A stretch of 6,708 nt of DNA from Ruminococcaceae bacterium UBA6364 (GTDB lineage: Bacteria > Bacillota > Clostridia > Oscillospirales > Acutalibacteraceae), in assembly GCA_002440045.1 (NCBI GenBank), contig DJRI01000005.1:1-6708 (forward strand), given 5' to 3'. A program made the translations under genes and the position numbers. Positions 1 to 5,312 of the stretch are shown here, in pieces. The notes beneath the pieces are model-generated. The model was given only the letters and a program-made list of their open reading frames with translations, ran no database searches and was not told the DNA's origin. The stretch's first letter is position 1. Each line of letters starts with the position of its first letter.

Positions 1-106
1 TTAATTCATAGCAAAAAGCAATTATTTATCCTTTTTCCTGCTTTTTTGCGGTCTGGACTTTTTTTACAGCCTCTTTTTTGTTTTTACTGTTTGAAAAGCA
101 ATTATA
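1..106. other. AT-rich spacer with no gene seen
   Basis: This stretch precedes the first promoter. It contains a weak T-rich inverted repeat (GCAAAAAGCA at 11-20 and TGCTTTTTTGC at 39-49) and a 12-nt direct repeat AAAAGCAATTAT (14-25 and 94-105). A lysine-rich - strand frame has no usable start and is not called. Confidence 0.5.
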
Positions 107-135
107 TTGACAATATCACGGTATCGTGATACAAT
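107..135 (+). promoter_or_regulatory. Sigma-A-type promoter for the DUF4160/DUF2442 cassette
   Basis: The -35 box is a perfect TTGACA (107-112). A 17-nt spacer separates it from TACAAT (130-135), one mismatch from the consensus -10. Transcription would begin near 142, just before the GGAGG ribosome binding site at 147-151. The leader would therefore be very short. The sequence match is direct; promoter activity is inferred. Confidence 0.8.
114..131. promoter_or_regulatory. Palindromic operator candidate inside the promoter spacer
   Basis: TATCACG (114-120) and CGTGATA (125-131) are perfect 7-bp inverted arms around GTAT. The palindrome fills the spacer and overlaps the first two bases of the -10 box, the classic place for a repressor to block RNA polymerase. 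The second gene of the cassette carries a helix-turn-helix, so autoregulation is a natural inference. No binding evidence is available from sequence alone. Confidence 0.55.
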
Positions 136-158
136 GTAAAAAAAGCGGAGGTTTTAAT

Positions 159-413
159 ATGCCTGTTCTATCGAGATTTTATGGAATTGTTATCAGAATG
201 TATTTTTTGCAAAGCGAACACAACCCACCGCATATTCACGCCATTTACAATGATGATGTTGCGGCAATTGACTTTATGACAGGCGCTGTGCTTGAAGGAT
301 ATTTACCGCCTAAAGCGCTTGCAATGGTTAGAGAATGGATTGATTTGCACAAAAGTGAATTAAAAGAAATTTGGGAAACGCAAAGTTTCAAAAGCATTCT
401 GCCGCTTGAATAG
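159..413 (+). CDS. DUF4160 domain protein (84 aa)
   Basis: This small single-domain protein matches what I know of the DUF4160 family. It starts MPVLSRFYGIVIRMYF, has the hallmark HNPPHIHA motif (His21, His25 and His27), and ends with the helical EWIDLHKSELKEIWE segment. The length is usual for the family. The ATG at 159 is chosen because GGAGG lies 7 nt upstream; an in-frame GTG at 126 lies inside the promoter palindrome and cannot be the start. The molecular function is not established. It sits 10 bp before a DUF2442-HTH gene and probably shares its mRNA. DUF4160 and DUF2442 genes are often neighbours and have the look of a toxin-antitoxin or similar small cassette; which partner would be toxic is my guess (this one). 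Confidence 0.85.
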   Translation: MPVLSRFYGIVIRMYFLQSEHNPPHIHAIYNDDVAAIDFMTGAVLEGYLPPKALAMVREWIDLHKSELKEIWETQSFKSILPLE

Positions 414-423
414 GGGGTGCGCT

Positions 424-867
424 ATGTTTCATAAAGTAAAAGCAGTTTCGGCTATGCCCGATTACAAATTGAGCGTTCAATTTTGCGAGGGAGTTACGAA
501 AATTTTCGATGTAAAACCGTTGTTTGAGCGTTTACCGGTTTTTGCCGCTTTACAAAACGAAGAGCTTTTTTTCGGCGTAACAGTTGATGCAGGCGGTTAC
601 GGCGTAATATGGAATGACGAACTTGACCTGTCCTGCGATGAGCTTTGGGAAAACGGCGTTAAGGTCAACACACCGTTTGACGGGCTTATGTCATTCAGCG
701 ACGCCACAAGACTTTGGGGGCTGAACGAAAGCACTTTGCGTAAAGCCGTGACTTACGGAAAGCTTGTTAACGGAGTTGATGTATGCAAATTCGGCAAGCA
801 ATGGGTGGTTTCTGCAGAAGCTATGAAACGTGAATACGGAACAGCTGCAAATCAGAACTCAATATAA
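424..867 (+). CDS. DUF2442 protein with C-terminal helix-turn-helix (147 aa)
   Basis: The protein has two parts. Residues 1-85 look like DUF2442: an opening MFHKVKAVSAMPDYKLSVQF strand pair, a DVKPLFERLPVF segment, and the conserved GGYGVIWNDELDLSCDELW near 58-75. Residues 88-138 look like a helix-turn-helix: FSDATRLWGLNESTLRKAV as the two helices, then a wing-like CKFGKQWVVSAEAMKREYG. The ATG at 424 is preferred because the G-rich ribosome binding site GGGGGTG lies just upstream and overlaps the stop of the DUF4160 gene; a TTG at 406 is in frame but has no such site. The DNA-binding part suggests a regulator or antitoxin-like partner that could bind the palindrome at 114-131. Domain calls are by recognition; the antitoxin role is inference. 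Confidence 0.82.
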   Translation: MFHKVKAVSAMPDYKLSVQFCEGVTKIFDVKPLFERLPVFAALQNEELFFGVTVDAGGYGVIWNDELDLSCDELWENGVKVNTPFDGLMSFSDATRLWGLNESTLRKAVTYGKLVNGVDVCKFGKQWVVSAEAMKREYGTAANQNSI

Positions 868-911
868 ATTCTACTCAATAATAAAAACATAAAAAGCAAG
901 GAAAAATAACT

Positions 912-2042
912 ATGTATAAGCTTATTAAAACAGAGGGCACAGCTCGGCGCGGAGAGTTTCACACCGTTAAAGGCGTGGTGCAGACGCCCGCGTTTCAAAA
1001 TGTCGCCACATGCGGCGCTATAAAAGGCGCTGTTTCGGCGTATGACCTTAAAGATATTAAATGCCAGGTTCAGCTTTGCAACACTTATCATCTTCATGTA
1101 AGACCCGGCGACGAGCTTGTTAAAGAGCTTGGCGGTCTTAACGAATTTACCAGCTGGGACGGTCCTATTTTAACGGACAGCGGCGGTTTTCAGGTTTTTT
1201 CTTTGGCAAAGCTTCGCAATATTAAAGAAGAGGGCGTAACCTTTGCCTCACACGTTGACGGCAGAAAGATTTTTTTAAGCCCCGAAAGAAGTATGCAGAT
1301 TCAGTCAAACCTCGCTTCAACTATAGCAATGGCGTTTGACGAATGCGTCGAAAACCCCGCAACATATGAATATGCAAAAGCCTCTGCCGAAAGAACCGTT
1401 CGCTGGCTCAAACGGTGCAAAGAAGAGATGGAGCGTTTAAATTCGCTTTATGACACGCTTAACAAAAAACAGATGCTTTTCGGCATAAATCAGGGCTGCA
1501 CATTTGACGATTTAAGAATAGAGCATATGCGTGAAATTGCAAAGCTTGACCTTGACGGATATGCAATCGGCGGTCTTGCCGTGGGCGAGCCGAAAGAGGA
1601 TATGTACAGAATTATTTCGGCGGTTGAGCCGTATGCGCCAAAAAACAAAATCAGGTATTTAATGGGGGTAGGCACGCCCGGCAATATTCTTGAAGCCGTC
1701 AGCCGCGGCGTTGACCTTTTTGACTGCGTTATGCCGAGCCGCAACGCGCGCCACGGCCATCTTTTCCCCTGGAACGGCATAATCAACATCAACAACGCAA
1801 AATATGAAAAGGACGACACGCCGATAGACCCGCTTTGCGACTGCCCGACCTGCCGCCGCCATTCAAAGGCATATATAAGGCATCTTTTCAAGGCTAAAGA
1901 AATGCTTGCCATGCGCCTTTCGGTTATGCATAATCTCTATTTTTACAATTCTCTTATGGAAAGAATACGCACAGAGCTTGATAACGGCACTTTTTCAAGC
2001 TTTAAAGAGAAATATACAGACCTTCTTGATACACGTATTTAG
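912..2042 (+). CDS. tgt: tRNA-guanine(34) transglycosylase
   Basis: This cytoplasmic enzyme (EC 2.4.2.29) swaps guanine for the queuosine precursor preQ1 at position 34 of tRNAs with GUN anticodons. The 376-aa length is normal. The TDSGGFQ motif carries the general base Asp89, and MAFDEC carries the substrate-binding Asp143. GINQGCTF and YAIGGLAVGE (near 191-226) follow. FDCVMPSRNAR holds the nucleophile Asp271, and CDCPTC plus a later histidine give the zinc ligands Cys309, Cys311, Cys314 and His340. From residue 194 on these sit nine residues before their counterparts in the Zymomonas enzyme as I recall it. The ATG at 912 follows AAGGA with a 9-nt gap. It lies 44 bp after the DUF2442-HTH gene with no clear promoter or terminator between, so readthrough from upstream is possible. 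tgt next to yajC is a widespread bacterial arrangement. Confidence 0.97.
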   Translation: MYKLIKTEGTARRGEFHTVKGVVQTPAFQNVATCGAIKGAVSAYDLKDIKCQVQLCNTYHLHVRPGDELVKELGGLNEFTSWDGPILTDSGGFQVFSLAKLRNIKEEGVTFASHVDGRKIFLSPERSMQIQSNLASTIAMAFDECVENPATYEYAKASAERTVRWLKRCKEEMERLNSLYDTLNKKQMLFGINQGCTFDDLRIEHMREIAKLDLDGYAIGGLAVGEPKEDMYRIISAVEPYAPKNKIRYLMGVGTPGNILEAVSRGVDLFDCVMPSRNARHGHLFPWNGIININNAKYEKDDTPIDPLCDCPTCRRHSKAYIRHLFKAKEMLAMRLSVMHNLYFYNSLMERIRTELDNGTFSSFKEKYTDLLDTRI

Positions 2043-2072
2043 TTAAAAAGAAAAATATTTACAAAAAAGGGC

Positions 2073-2101
2073 TTGTATAATCTGCCGCGTCAAGTTATAA
2101 T
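2073..2101 (+). promoter_or_regulatory. Promoter upstream of yajC
   Basis: TTGTAT (2073-2078), a 17-nt spacer, and a perfect TATAAT (2096-2101) lie in the tgt-yajC gap. Transcription would begin near 2108, and the GGAGGA ribosome binding site follows at 2121. yajC can therefore be expressed independently of tgt, although no terminator separates them. Confidence 0.65.
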
Positions 2102-2131
2102 ATAGCGGTACGTTAATATTGGAGGAAATTT

Positions 2132-2680
2132 ATGAACACTTATTTTACACTCTTTAATCTCTTTGGCAGTTCTTCCGCTTCCGGCGCAAGCGGGCAGAAA
2201 TCATCTTCAGCTATGTCATTAATTATGATAGTCGGTCTTTTTGCTCTTATGTATTTCTTCATGATTCGTCCTCAGAAGAAAAAACAAAAAGAAGAGCAGA
2301 ATATGCGCGACTCCATTCAAATCGGCGATGAAATCACCACCATCGGCGGCATTATGGGCAGAGTTGTTACCGTTAAAGACGACAGCATTGTTCTTGAAAC
2401 AGGCGCAGGTGCCGAAAGAACAAAAATGAAATTCCAGCGTTGGGCAATTCAGACAAACGAAACAGCCAACGCCCGTATGGAAGAAGAAAAGAAAGCAGCC
2501 GAAGAAGCCAAAAAGAAAAAGAGCGAGCAGGATGCTATCGACGCCGCTGTTAACGGCAAATCTCCCAGAAAGACAAAAAGAGTTAAAAACAAAGGCACTG
2601 TTGAAGAGCTCAGAGCAGAAGAAACTTCTGAAAAAGCTGAAGCCGAAGCTACTGCAGAAGCCGATTCGGATAAAGAATAA
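2132..2680 (+). CDS. yajC: Preprotein translocase subunit YajC, with long charged tail
   Basis: YajC is a small inner-membrane protein that associates with SecDF and assists Sec-dependent export. The sequence shows a short Ser/Gly/Ala-rich N-terminus, one membrane helix at about 27-45 (SLIMIVGLFALMYFFM), the family signature MIRPQKKKQKE, and the compact cytoplasmic domain with QIGDEITTIGGIMGRV (63-78) and a KMKFQRWAI strand (98-106). Typical YajC proteins are about 85-120 residues. This one has 182 because of a low-complexity Lys/Glu/Ala tail from about 115 onward, likely disordered or coiled. The start follows GGAGG with a 6-nt gap. It has its own promoter upstream and a hairpin downstream. 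Confidence 0.95.
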   Translation: MNTYFTLFNLFGSSSASGASGQKSSSAMSLIMIVGLFALMYFFMIRPQKKKQKEEQNMRDSIQIGDEITTIGGIMGRVVTVKDDSIVLETGAGAERTKMKFQRWAIQTNETANARMEEEKKAAEEAKKKKSEQDAIDAAVNGKSPRKTKRVKNKGTVEELRAEETSEKAEAEATAEADSDKE

Positions 2681-2697
2681 TAACATATTTAAAACAC

Positions 2698-2739
2698 CCT
2701 CCGCATATCTTGTACAAGAAGATGTGCGGAGGTTTTTTT
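2698..2739 (+). terminator. Strong hairpin plus U-tract after yajC, overlapping the next gene's RBS
   Basis: CCTCCGCA (2698-2705) pairs with TGCGGAGG (2725-2732). Inside, ATCTT (2707-2711) pairs with AAGAT (2719-2723), and a T/G pair joins the two blocks, giving a 14-bp stem with a 7-nt loop. Seven T residues (2733-2739) follow at once. This is the structure of a rho-independent terminator. The GGAGG in the 3' arm is also the only plausible ribosome binding site for the ATG at 2740, so the element probably both limits transcription and hides the downstream start. Confidence 0.85.
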
Positions 2740-3168
2740 ATGCATATTTCGTTTACAAAAAACAGCTCGAAAACAAAACCAAAAGATAAAAACGGAATAA
2801 AGGGTGACATTAAGCGCTTTTTGCCGGGCGTAATCGCCGGAGTTATACTGACAATTGCGGCGCTTTTGGCTATGTCTTATCTTTACTTAAAGCTAAACAG
2901 ACCCGATAAAATTCTTTTTTACGCCGTTTATGTTCTCATTGCGTTAGCCGCATTTTTAGGCGGTTACATCTGCCAAAAACGCGTAAAGGGCAGGGGAATA
3001 ACAGTCGGAGCGATATGCGCCGTTCCGCTGACAGTTTTAACTGCGATTTTTATTTTTGCACTCGGCGGCGAAAAAACAGCGGCAATGTTTTTAATTGTTC
3101 CGTTAATTCAGCTGATTGCTTCTTCTTTGGGCGGAATAACCGCCGCAAATCAAAAAAAGAGATATTAA
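2740..3168 (+). CDS. TIGR04086-type four-helix membrane protein (142 aa)
   Basis: This is a small integral membrane protein of unknown function. After a basic N-terminus rich in Lys and Asn (1-26) there are four predicted membrane helices: about 27-50, 58-78, 86-109 and 113-135. Length, helix pattern and position next to yajC fit the TIGR04086 family found in Clostridia; this is family recognition, not a search result. The ATG at 2740 has GGAGG 7 nt upstream, but that site lies in the 3' arm of the terminator hairpin, so expression may depend on readthrough and on opening the stem. The frame is also open upstream from a TTG at 2710, but that codon lies in the hairpin and is rejected. The SpoIIM-like gene begins 10 bp after the stop, which suggests co-expression. 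Confidence 0.8.
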   Translation: MHISFTKNSSKTKPKDKNGIKGDIKRFLPGVIAGVILTIAALLAMSYLYLKLNRPDKILFYAVYVLIALAAFLGGYICQKRVKGRGITVGAICAVPLTVLTAIFIFALGGEKTAAMFLIVPLIQLIASSLGGITAANQKKRY

Positions 3169-3178
3169 GGTGAGCGAA

Positions 3179-3805
3179 ATGTTGAAAAAAACAATTGTTT
3201 TTAAAAAGAAAAATATTACACTTCCAAAGTTTCAATACAAAACCGTTGTACTTTTCACACTGTTTTTCTGCGGTGCCGTCATCGGCTGTATCACGATTAC
3301 AAAAGGGGACGAAAGCTTCTTAAAAATGCCCGAAAGCCTTTTAAAATCTTATCTTACGGCAAAAAGCGATATTGGATTTTTAAAAGATTTTTGCAATTTG
3401 CTCGTTATATTTCTTTCGTTTCCGCTACTTGTGTTTTTACTCGGGTTTTGCGCCGTCGGAACGCCGCTTATATACTTTGCGCCTTGCTTTTTCGGCGTTT
3501 TTTCAGGTGCGGCGGCGGCACTTATTATGAAATGCTACGGCTCTGCGGGAACGGGCTTTGCCGCTCTTGCAATAATTCCCGGCACGGCGCTTGCCGCGGC
3601 TTCGCTTGTTAAATGCTGCACGGTGGCGTCGGGAATGTCTTTAAATCTTATAAGCCTTCTTTCGGGAAACACAAAAATTGAGGACGGCAAGCTTATTAAC
3701 AGATATTTAAAAGAATACGCCGTTCAGATTATACCGTCTATATTGGCGGCAATAGTTAACGCAGGCTCATTCAAGCTCTTTGGCGGGCTTTTTGACTTCA
3801 TCTGA
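3179..3805 (+). CDS. SpoIIM-like stage II sporulation membrane protein (208 aa)
   Basis: The protein is hydrophobic, with about five membrane helices (roughly 22-41, 71-93, 96-117, 123-145 and 181-205). In Bacillus, SpoIIM works with SpoIID and SpoIIP to remodel septal peptidoglycan during engulfment. The core resembles that family: a GFCAVGTPLIYFAPCFFGVFSG stretch, then small-residue helices and an AIIPG turn. Length (about 210) and closeness to a Xer recombinase gene, as in other Firmicutes, also fit. The ATG at 3179 is chosen because AAGGTG, overlapping the preceding stop codon, sits 6 nt upstream; an in-frame GTG at 3170 would lie in that site. Its last 39 bp overlap the opposite-strand recombinase gene. 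Sequence divergence makes the family call moderate; a general SpoIIM-fold protein with another role is possible. Confidence 0.65.
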   Translation: MLKKTIVFKKKNITLPKFQYKTVVLFTLFFCGAVIGCITITKGDESFLKMPESLLKSYLTAKSDIGFLKDFCNLLVIFLSFPLLVFLLGFCAVGTPLIYFAPCFFGVFSGAAAALIMKCYGSAGTGFAALAIIPGTALAAASLVKCCTVASGMSLNLISLLSGNTKIEDGKLINRYLKEYAVQIIPSILAAIVNAGSFKLFGGLFDFI

Positions 3806-4801
3806 TTCTTCTTGTGTATTCTCGTTAACTCCTTCAAAATCGGGTCTGTGCGGCGCTTTTACATGGCTTAAAGGGTTTGCCTGCGCCGCTTTTTTCAACT
3901 GCTCATCGACAATGTGGGTATAAATCTGCGTTGTATTCAGGTTTTCGTGACCTAAAATCTCTTTAATTGCAAGAACGTCAACATCGCCGTATTGGTACAT
4001 AAGTGTTGCGGCAGTGTGACGTAATTTATGCGTCGAAAGGTCTCTGTCGCCGAGCCCCGCTTTTTCAAGTGTATTTTTAACGATGCACTGAATGGTTTTG
4101 GGGCTTATTCTTTTTTTGTTGCGGCTTATAAAAAGCGCGTTTTTATCTTTAACGCCGTCTACCGGGCGAACGGGGAGATAGGCGTTAATTGCGTCAACAC
4201 AGGCGTCGTTTAAGTATATCGTACGTTCTTTATTTCCTTTGCCGGTAACAACAAGCGTGTTATTTGTTCTTATATCCGAAATATTGAGCGAAACAAGCTC
4301 CGAAAGGCGCATTCCGCAGTTTAAAAACAGTGTTATAATGCAATAATCGCGCTCGCGGTTTTTGCCGTCAACAGCTTTGAGCAAAGAAAGGCTCTCTTCA
4401 AGAGTCAAATATTTCGGCAAAGACTTTTTAATTTGCGGCGAGTCAAGCTCCTGAAGCGGATTTTCTTTAAAAATGCCTTTTTGAACGGTAAGAAATTTAT
4501 AAAACATCCTAAGGCTTGCAACTTTTCTTGCGCGCGTGCGTTCGTTGTTGTCGCGCTGATTTTTGCAATATGCAAGATATTTATAAGCGTCGTTTAGCGT
4601 AACGTTTGAAATAAGACTTTCGGTAACGTCTTTAACATCTATTTTTTCAAAAGGCGTATATTTATCTTCAAGACCGTTTTCAATTTTTAAAAACCTGAAA
4701 AAAGTGAGTAAATCGTTAGCATACTCGGTAATTGTAAGGTCAGAGCGGTTTTTTATAACGCTGTAGTAATTTAAAAAATCAACTGCAATCGGCGGCAACA
4801 T
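3767..4801 (-). CDS. Tyrosine recombinase, XerC/XerD family
   Basis: This cytoplasmic site-specific recombinase is probably for chromosome dimer resolution, or a Xer relative. Numbered from the ATG at 4801 (344 aa), the N-terminal core-binding domain is about 1-115, including a LTITEYANDLLTFFRFLK helix, and the catalytic domain follows. All catalytic residues are present: Arg165 (GMRLSELVSL), Lys188 (TGKGNKERTIYL), His258 and Arg261 (THKLRHTAATL), His285 (LGHENLNTTQIYTHI) and the nucleophile Tyr294. A charged tail of about 45 residues follows the usual C-terminal end, beyond the typical length near 300. The frame is open to a GTG at 4864, with further GTG (4834) and TTG (4825) candidates; no start has a strong ribosome binding site. 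The ATG begins where family homology begins. XerC and XerD cannot be told apart here. Confidence 0.9.
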   Translation of the reverse strand: MLPPIAVDFLNYYSVIKNRSDLTITEYANDLLTFFRFLKIENGLEDKYTPFEKIDVKDVTESLISNVTLNDAYKYLAYCKNQRDNNERTRARKVASLRMFYKFLTVQKGIFKENPLQELDSPQIKKSLPKYLTLEESLSLLKAVDGKNRERDYCIITLFLNCGMRLSELVSLNISDIRTNNTLVVTGKGNKERTIYLNDACVDAINAYLPVRPVDGVKDKNALFISRNKKRISPKTIQCIVKNTLEKAGLGDRDLSTHKLRHTAATLMYQYGDVDVLAIKEILGHENLNTTQIYTHIVDEQLKKAAQANPLSHVKAPHRPDFEGVNENTQEESDEVKKPAKELE

Positions 4802-4802
4802 T

Positions 4803-4871
4803 TCAAATAATTCTTCCTGTTTCAATAAAAACACATCCTGACTTAATAATTTGCCGCAAAACACCGCCCAT
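4803..4871 (-). CDS. Candidate leader peptide ORF (22 aa) in front of the recombinase
   Basis: An ATG at 4871 opens a 22-codon frame (MGGVLRQIIKSGCVFIETGR plus two Ile). Its TGA is followed by a single base and then the recombinase ATG at 4801, a spacing compatible with translational coupling. It lies in the presumed 5' leader, downstream of the promoter at 4941-4969. No good ribosome binding site precedes it, and it overlaps in another frame the possible N-terminal extension of the recombinase. It may well be chance. Confidence 0.2.
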   Translation of the reverse strand: MGGVLRQIIKSGCVFIETGRII

Positions 4872-4940
4872 AAAACCGTGAAAACGAGTGACGGCTAAGA
4901 GCGAGAACCTGATTTTTTTATCAAAATCGGTAACAGGGTA

Positions 4941-4969
4941 ATTATATCACGCCTTTTAAAAAATTGCAA
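4941..4969 (-). promoter_or_regulatory. Minus-strand promoter of the recombinase gene
   Basis: Read on the - strand, TTGCAA (4969-4964), a 17-nt spacer and a perfect TATAAT (4946-4941) form a good sigma-A-type promoter. Transcription would begin near 4934, giving a leader of about 130 nt to the ATG at 4801. I recognise no known riboswitch in that leader; TGAT/ATCA and ACC/GGT segments can pair around an A-rich loop near 4907-4932, but weakly. Confidence 0.7.
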
Positions 4970-4970
4970 T

Positions 4971-5000
4971 AATTATACAAAATAAAAATTTTGTATAATT
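4971..5000. repeat. Perfect 13-bp inverted repeat next to the recombinase promoter
   Basis: AATTATACAAAAT (4971-4983) and ATTTTGTATAATT (4988-5000) are exact inverted copies around AAAA. The repeat begins one base upstream of the -35 box of the recombinase promoter and ends before the terminator at 5011. Possible roles are an operator or activator site, or a protein-binding site with recombinase-like two-arm geometry (12-bp arms around a 6-bp core). It lacks GC pairs and a following U-run, so it is not a convincing terminator. Confidence 0.8.
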
Positions 5001-5010
5001 CGGGTGAGTG

Positions 5011-5062
5011 AAAAATAAAAACTATACGCTTAAAGAGCGTTTAGAGCTCATCAAGCGCATAG
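5011..5062 (-). terminator. Rho-independent terminator closing the radA-side transcription unit
   Basis: On the - strand CTATGCGCTT (5062-5053) pairs with AAGCGTATAG (5031-5022), ten base pairs including one G-U. Within the loop GAGC pairs with GCTC around seven bases. TTTTTATTTTT (5021-5011) follows directly. It would end transcripts coming from radA, the DUF6873 gene and the 35-aa gene, and insulates the recombinase promoter just beyond. Confidence 0.85.
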
Positions 5063-5080
5063 CCGAAACTCGATACTTTT

Positions 5081-5108
5081 ATTATATACCGATTATGATT
5101 TCTTGCAA
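5081..5108 (-). promoter_or_regulatory. Possible minus-strand promoter just upstream of the terminator
   Basis: TTGCAA (5108-5103), a 16-nt spacer and TATAAT (5086-5081) lie on the - strand after the 35-aa gene. A transcript starting near 5075 would reach the terminator after about 65 nt and contain no gene. The region is AT-rich, so a chance match is quite possible. Confidence 0.3.
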
Positions 5109-5128
5109 TAGAAAATACGGTTTTAAAT

Positions 5129-5236
5129 TTATTTTTCTTTATATTTTTTCATACAAATAAGTATTGCCGTTGTAACGATAATCATAGTAGCCGCATAGCC
5201 GAGCTTTGCGACGCCGTTTTTTTCAGGGTTTTTCAT
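5129..5236 (-). CDS. Small single-helix membrane protein (35 aa), unrecognised
   Basis: The reading frame runs from an ATG at 5236 to a TAA at 5129. The product begins MKNPEKNGVAKLG, then has a hydrophobic segment of about 17 residues (YAATMIIVTTAILICM, about 14-29), and ends with the basic KKYKEK. This is the pattern of a one-pass membrane miniprotein. AAAGGA lies 9 nt before the ATG, a good ribosome binding site. The gene is 76 bp after the DUF6873 stop with no terminator between, and a strong terminator follows about 70 bp later, so it is likely the last gene of the radA-DUF6873 unit. I do not recognise a family and assign no function. It is short enough to be missed by routine gene calling. 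Confidence 0.62.
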   Translation of the reverse strand: MKNPEKNGVAKLGYAATMIIVTTAILICMKKYKEK

Positions 5237-5312
5237 ACGATAACATCCTTTATAAAAAATTTTTCTTTTCAGAGTTTTTTCTGCAGCCGATAGGTTTAAT
5301 TTAAATAAACGC

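Noticed and set aside
14..105. 12-nt direct repeat AAAAGCAATTAT (14-25 and 94-105) as the border of an inserted element
   Set aside because: There is no third copy after the cassette, no inverted ends and no transposase. In AT-rich spacer DNA a 12-nt repeat is weak evidence.
28..115. A - strand lysine-rich frame (..SKNKKEAVKKVQTAKKQEKG) that looks like the tail of a protein
   Set aside because: It is closed by a stop upstream inside the promoter palindrome and has no start codon. It is probably just A-rich DNA.
2058..2081. TTTACA and TATAAT as a promoter before yajC
   Set aside because: The spacer is only 12 nt. The TTGTAT/TATAAT pair at 2073-2101 has a 17-nt spacer and is preferred.
4802..4934. 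A riboswitch in the recombinase leader
   Set aside because: The leader is about 130 nt and can form only short stems. I see no consensus of any riboswitch class I know and no terminator or clear ribosome-site sequestration.
4971..5000. The palindrome as a dif site
   Set aside because: In dif the TATAAT-like ends face the central 6 bp; here they face outward. It is also a perfect palindrome, whereas dif arms differ.
5008..5160. A + strand 50-codon frame beginning GTG (KNKNYTLKERLELIKRIAE...)
   Set aside because: Its first half is the antisense of the strong - strand terminator and its end overlaps the 35-aa gene. The ribosome site is too close to the GTG and no family is recognised. It could be a gene remnant, but I cannot support it.
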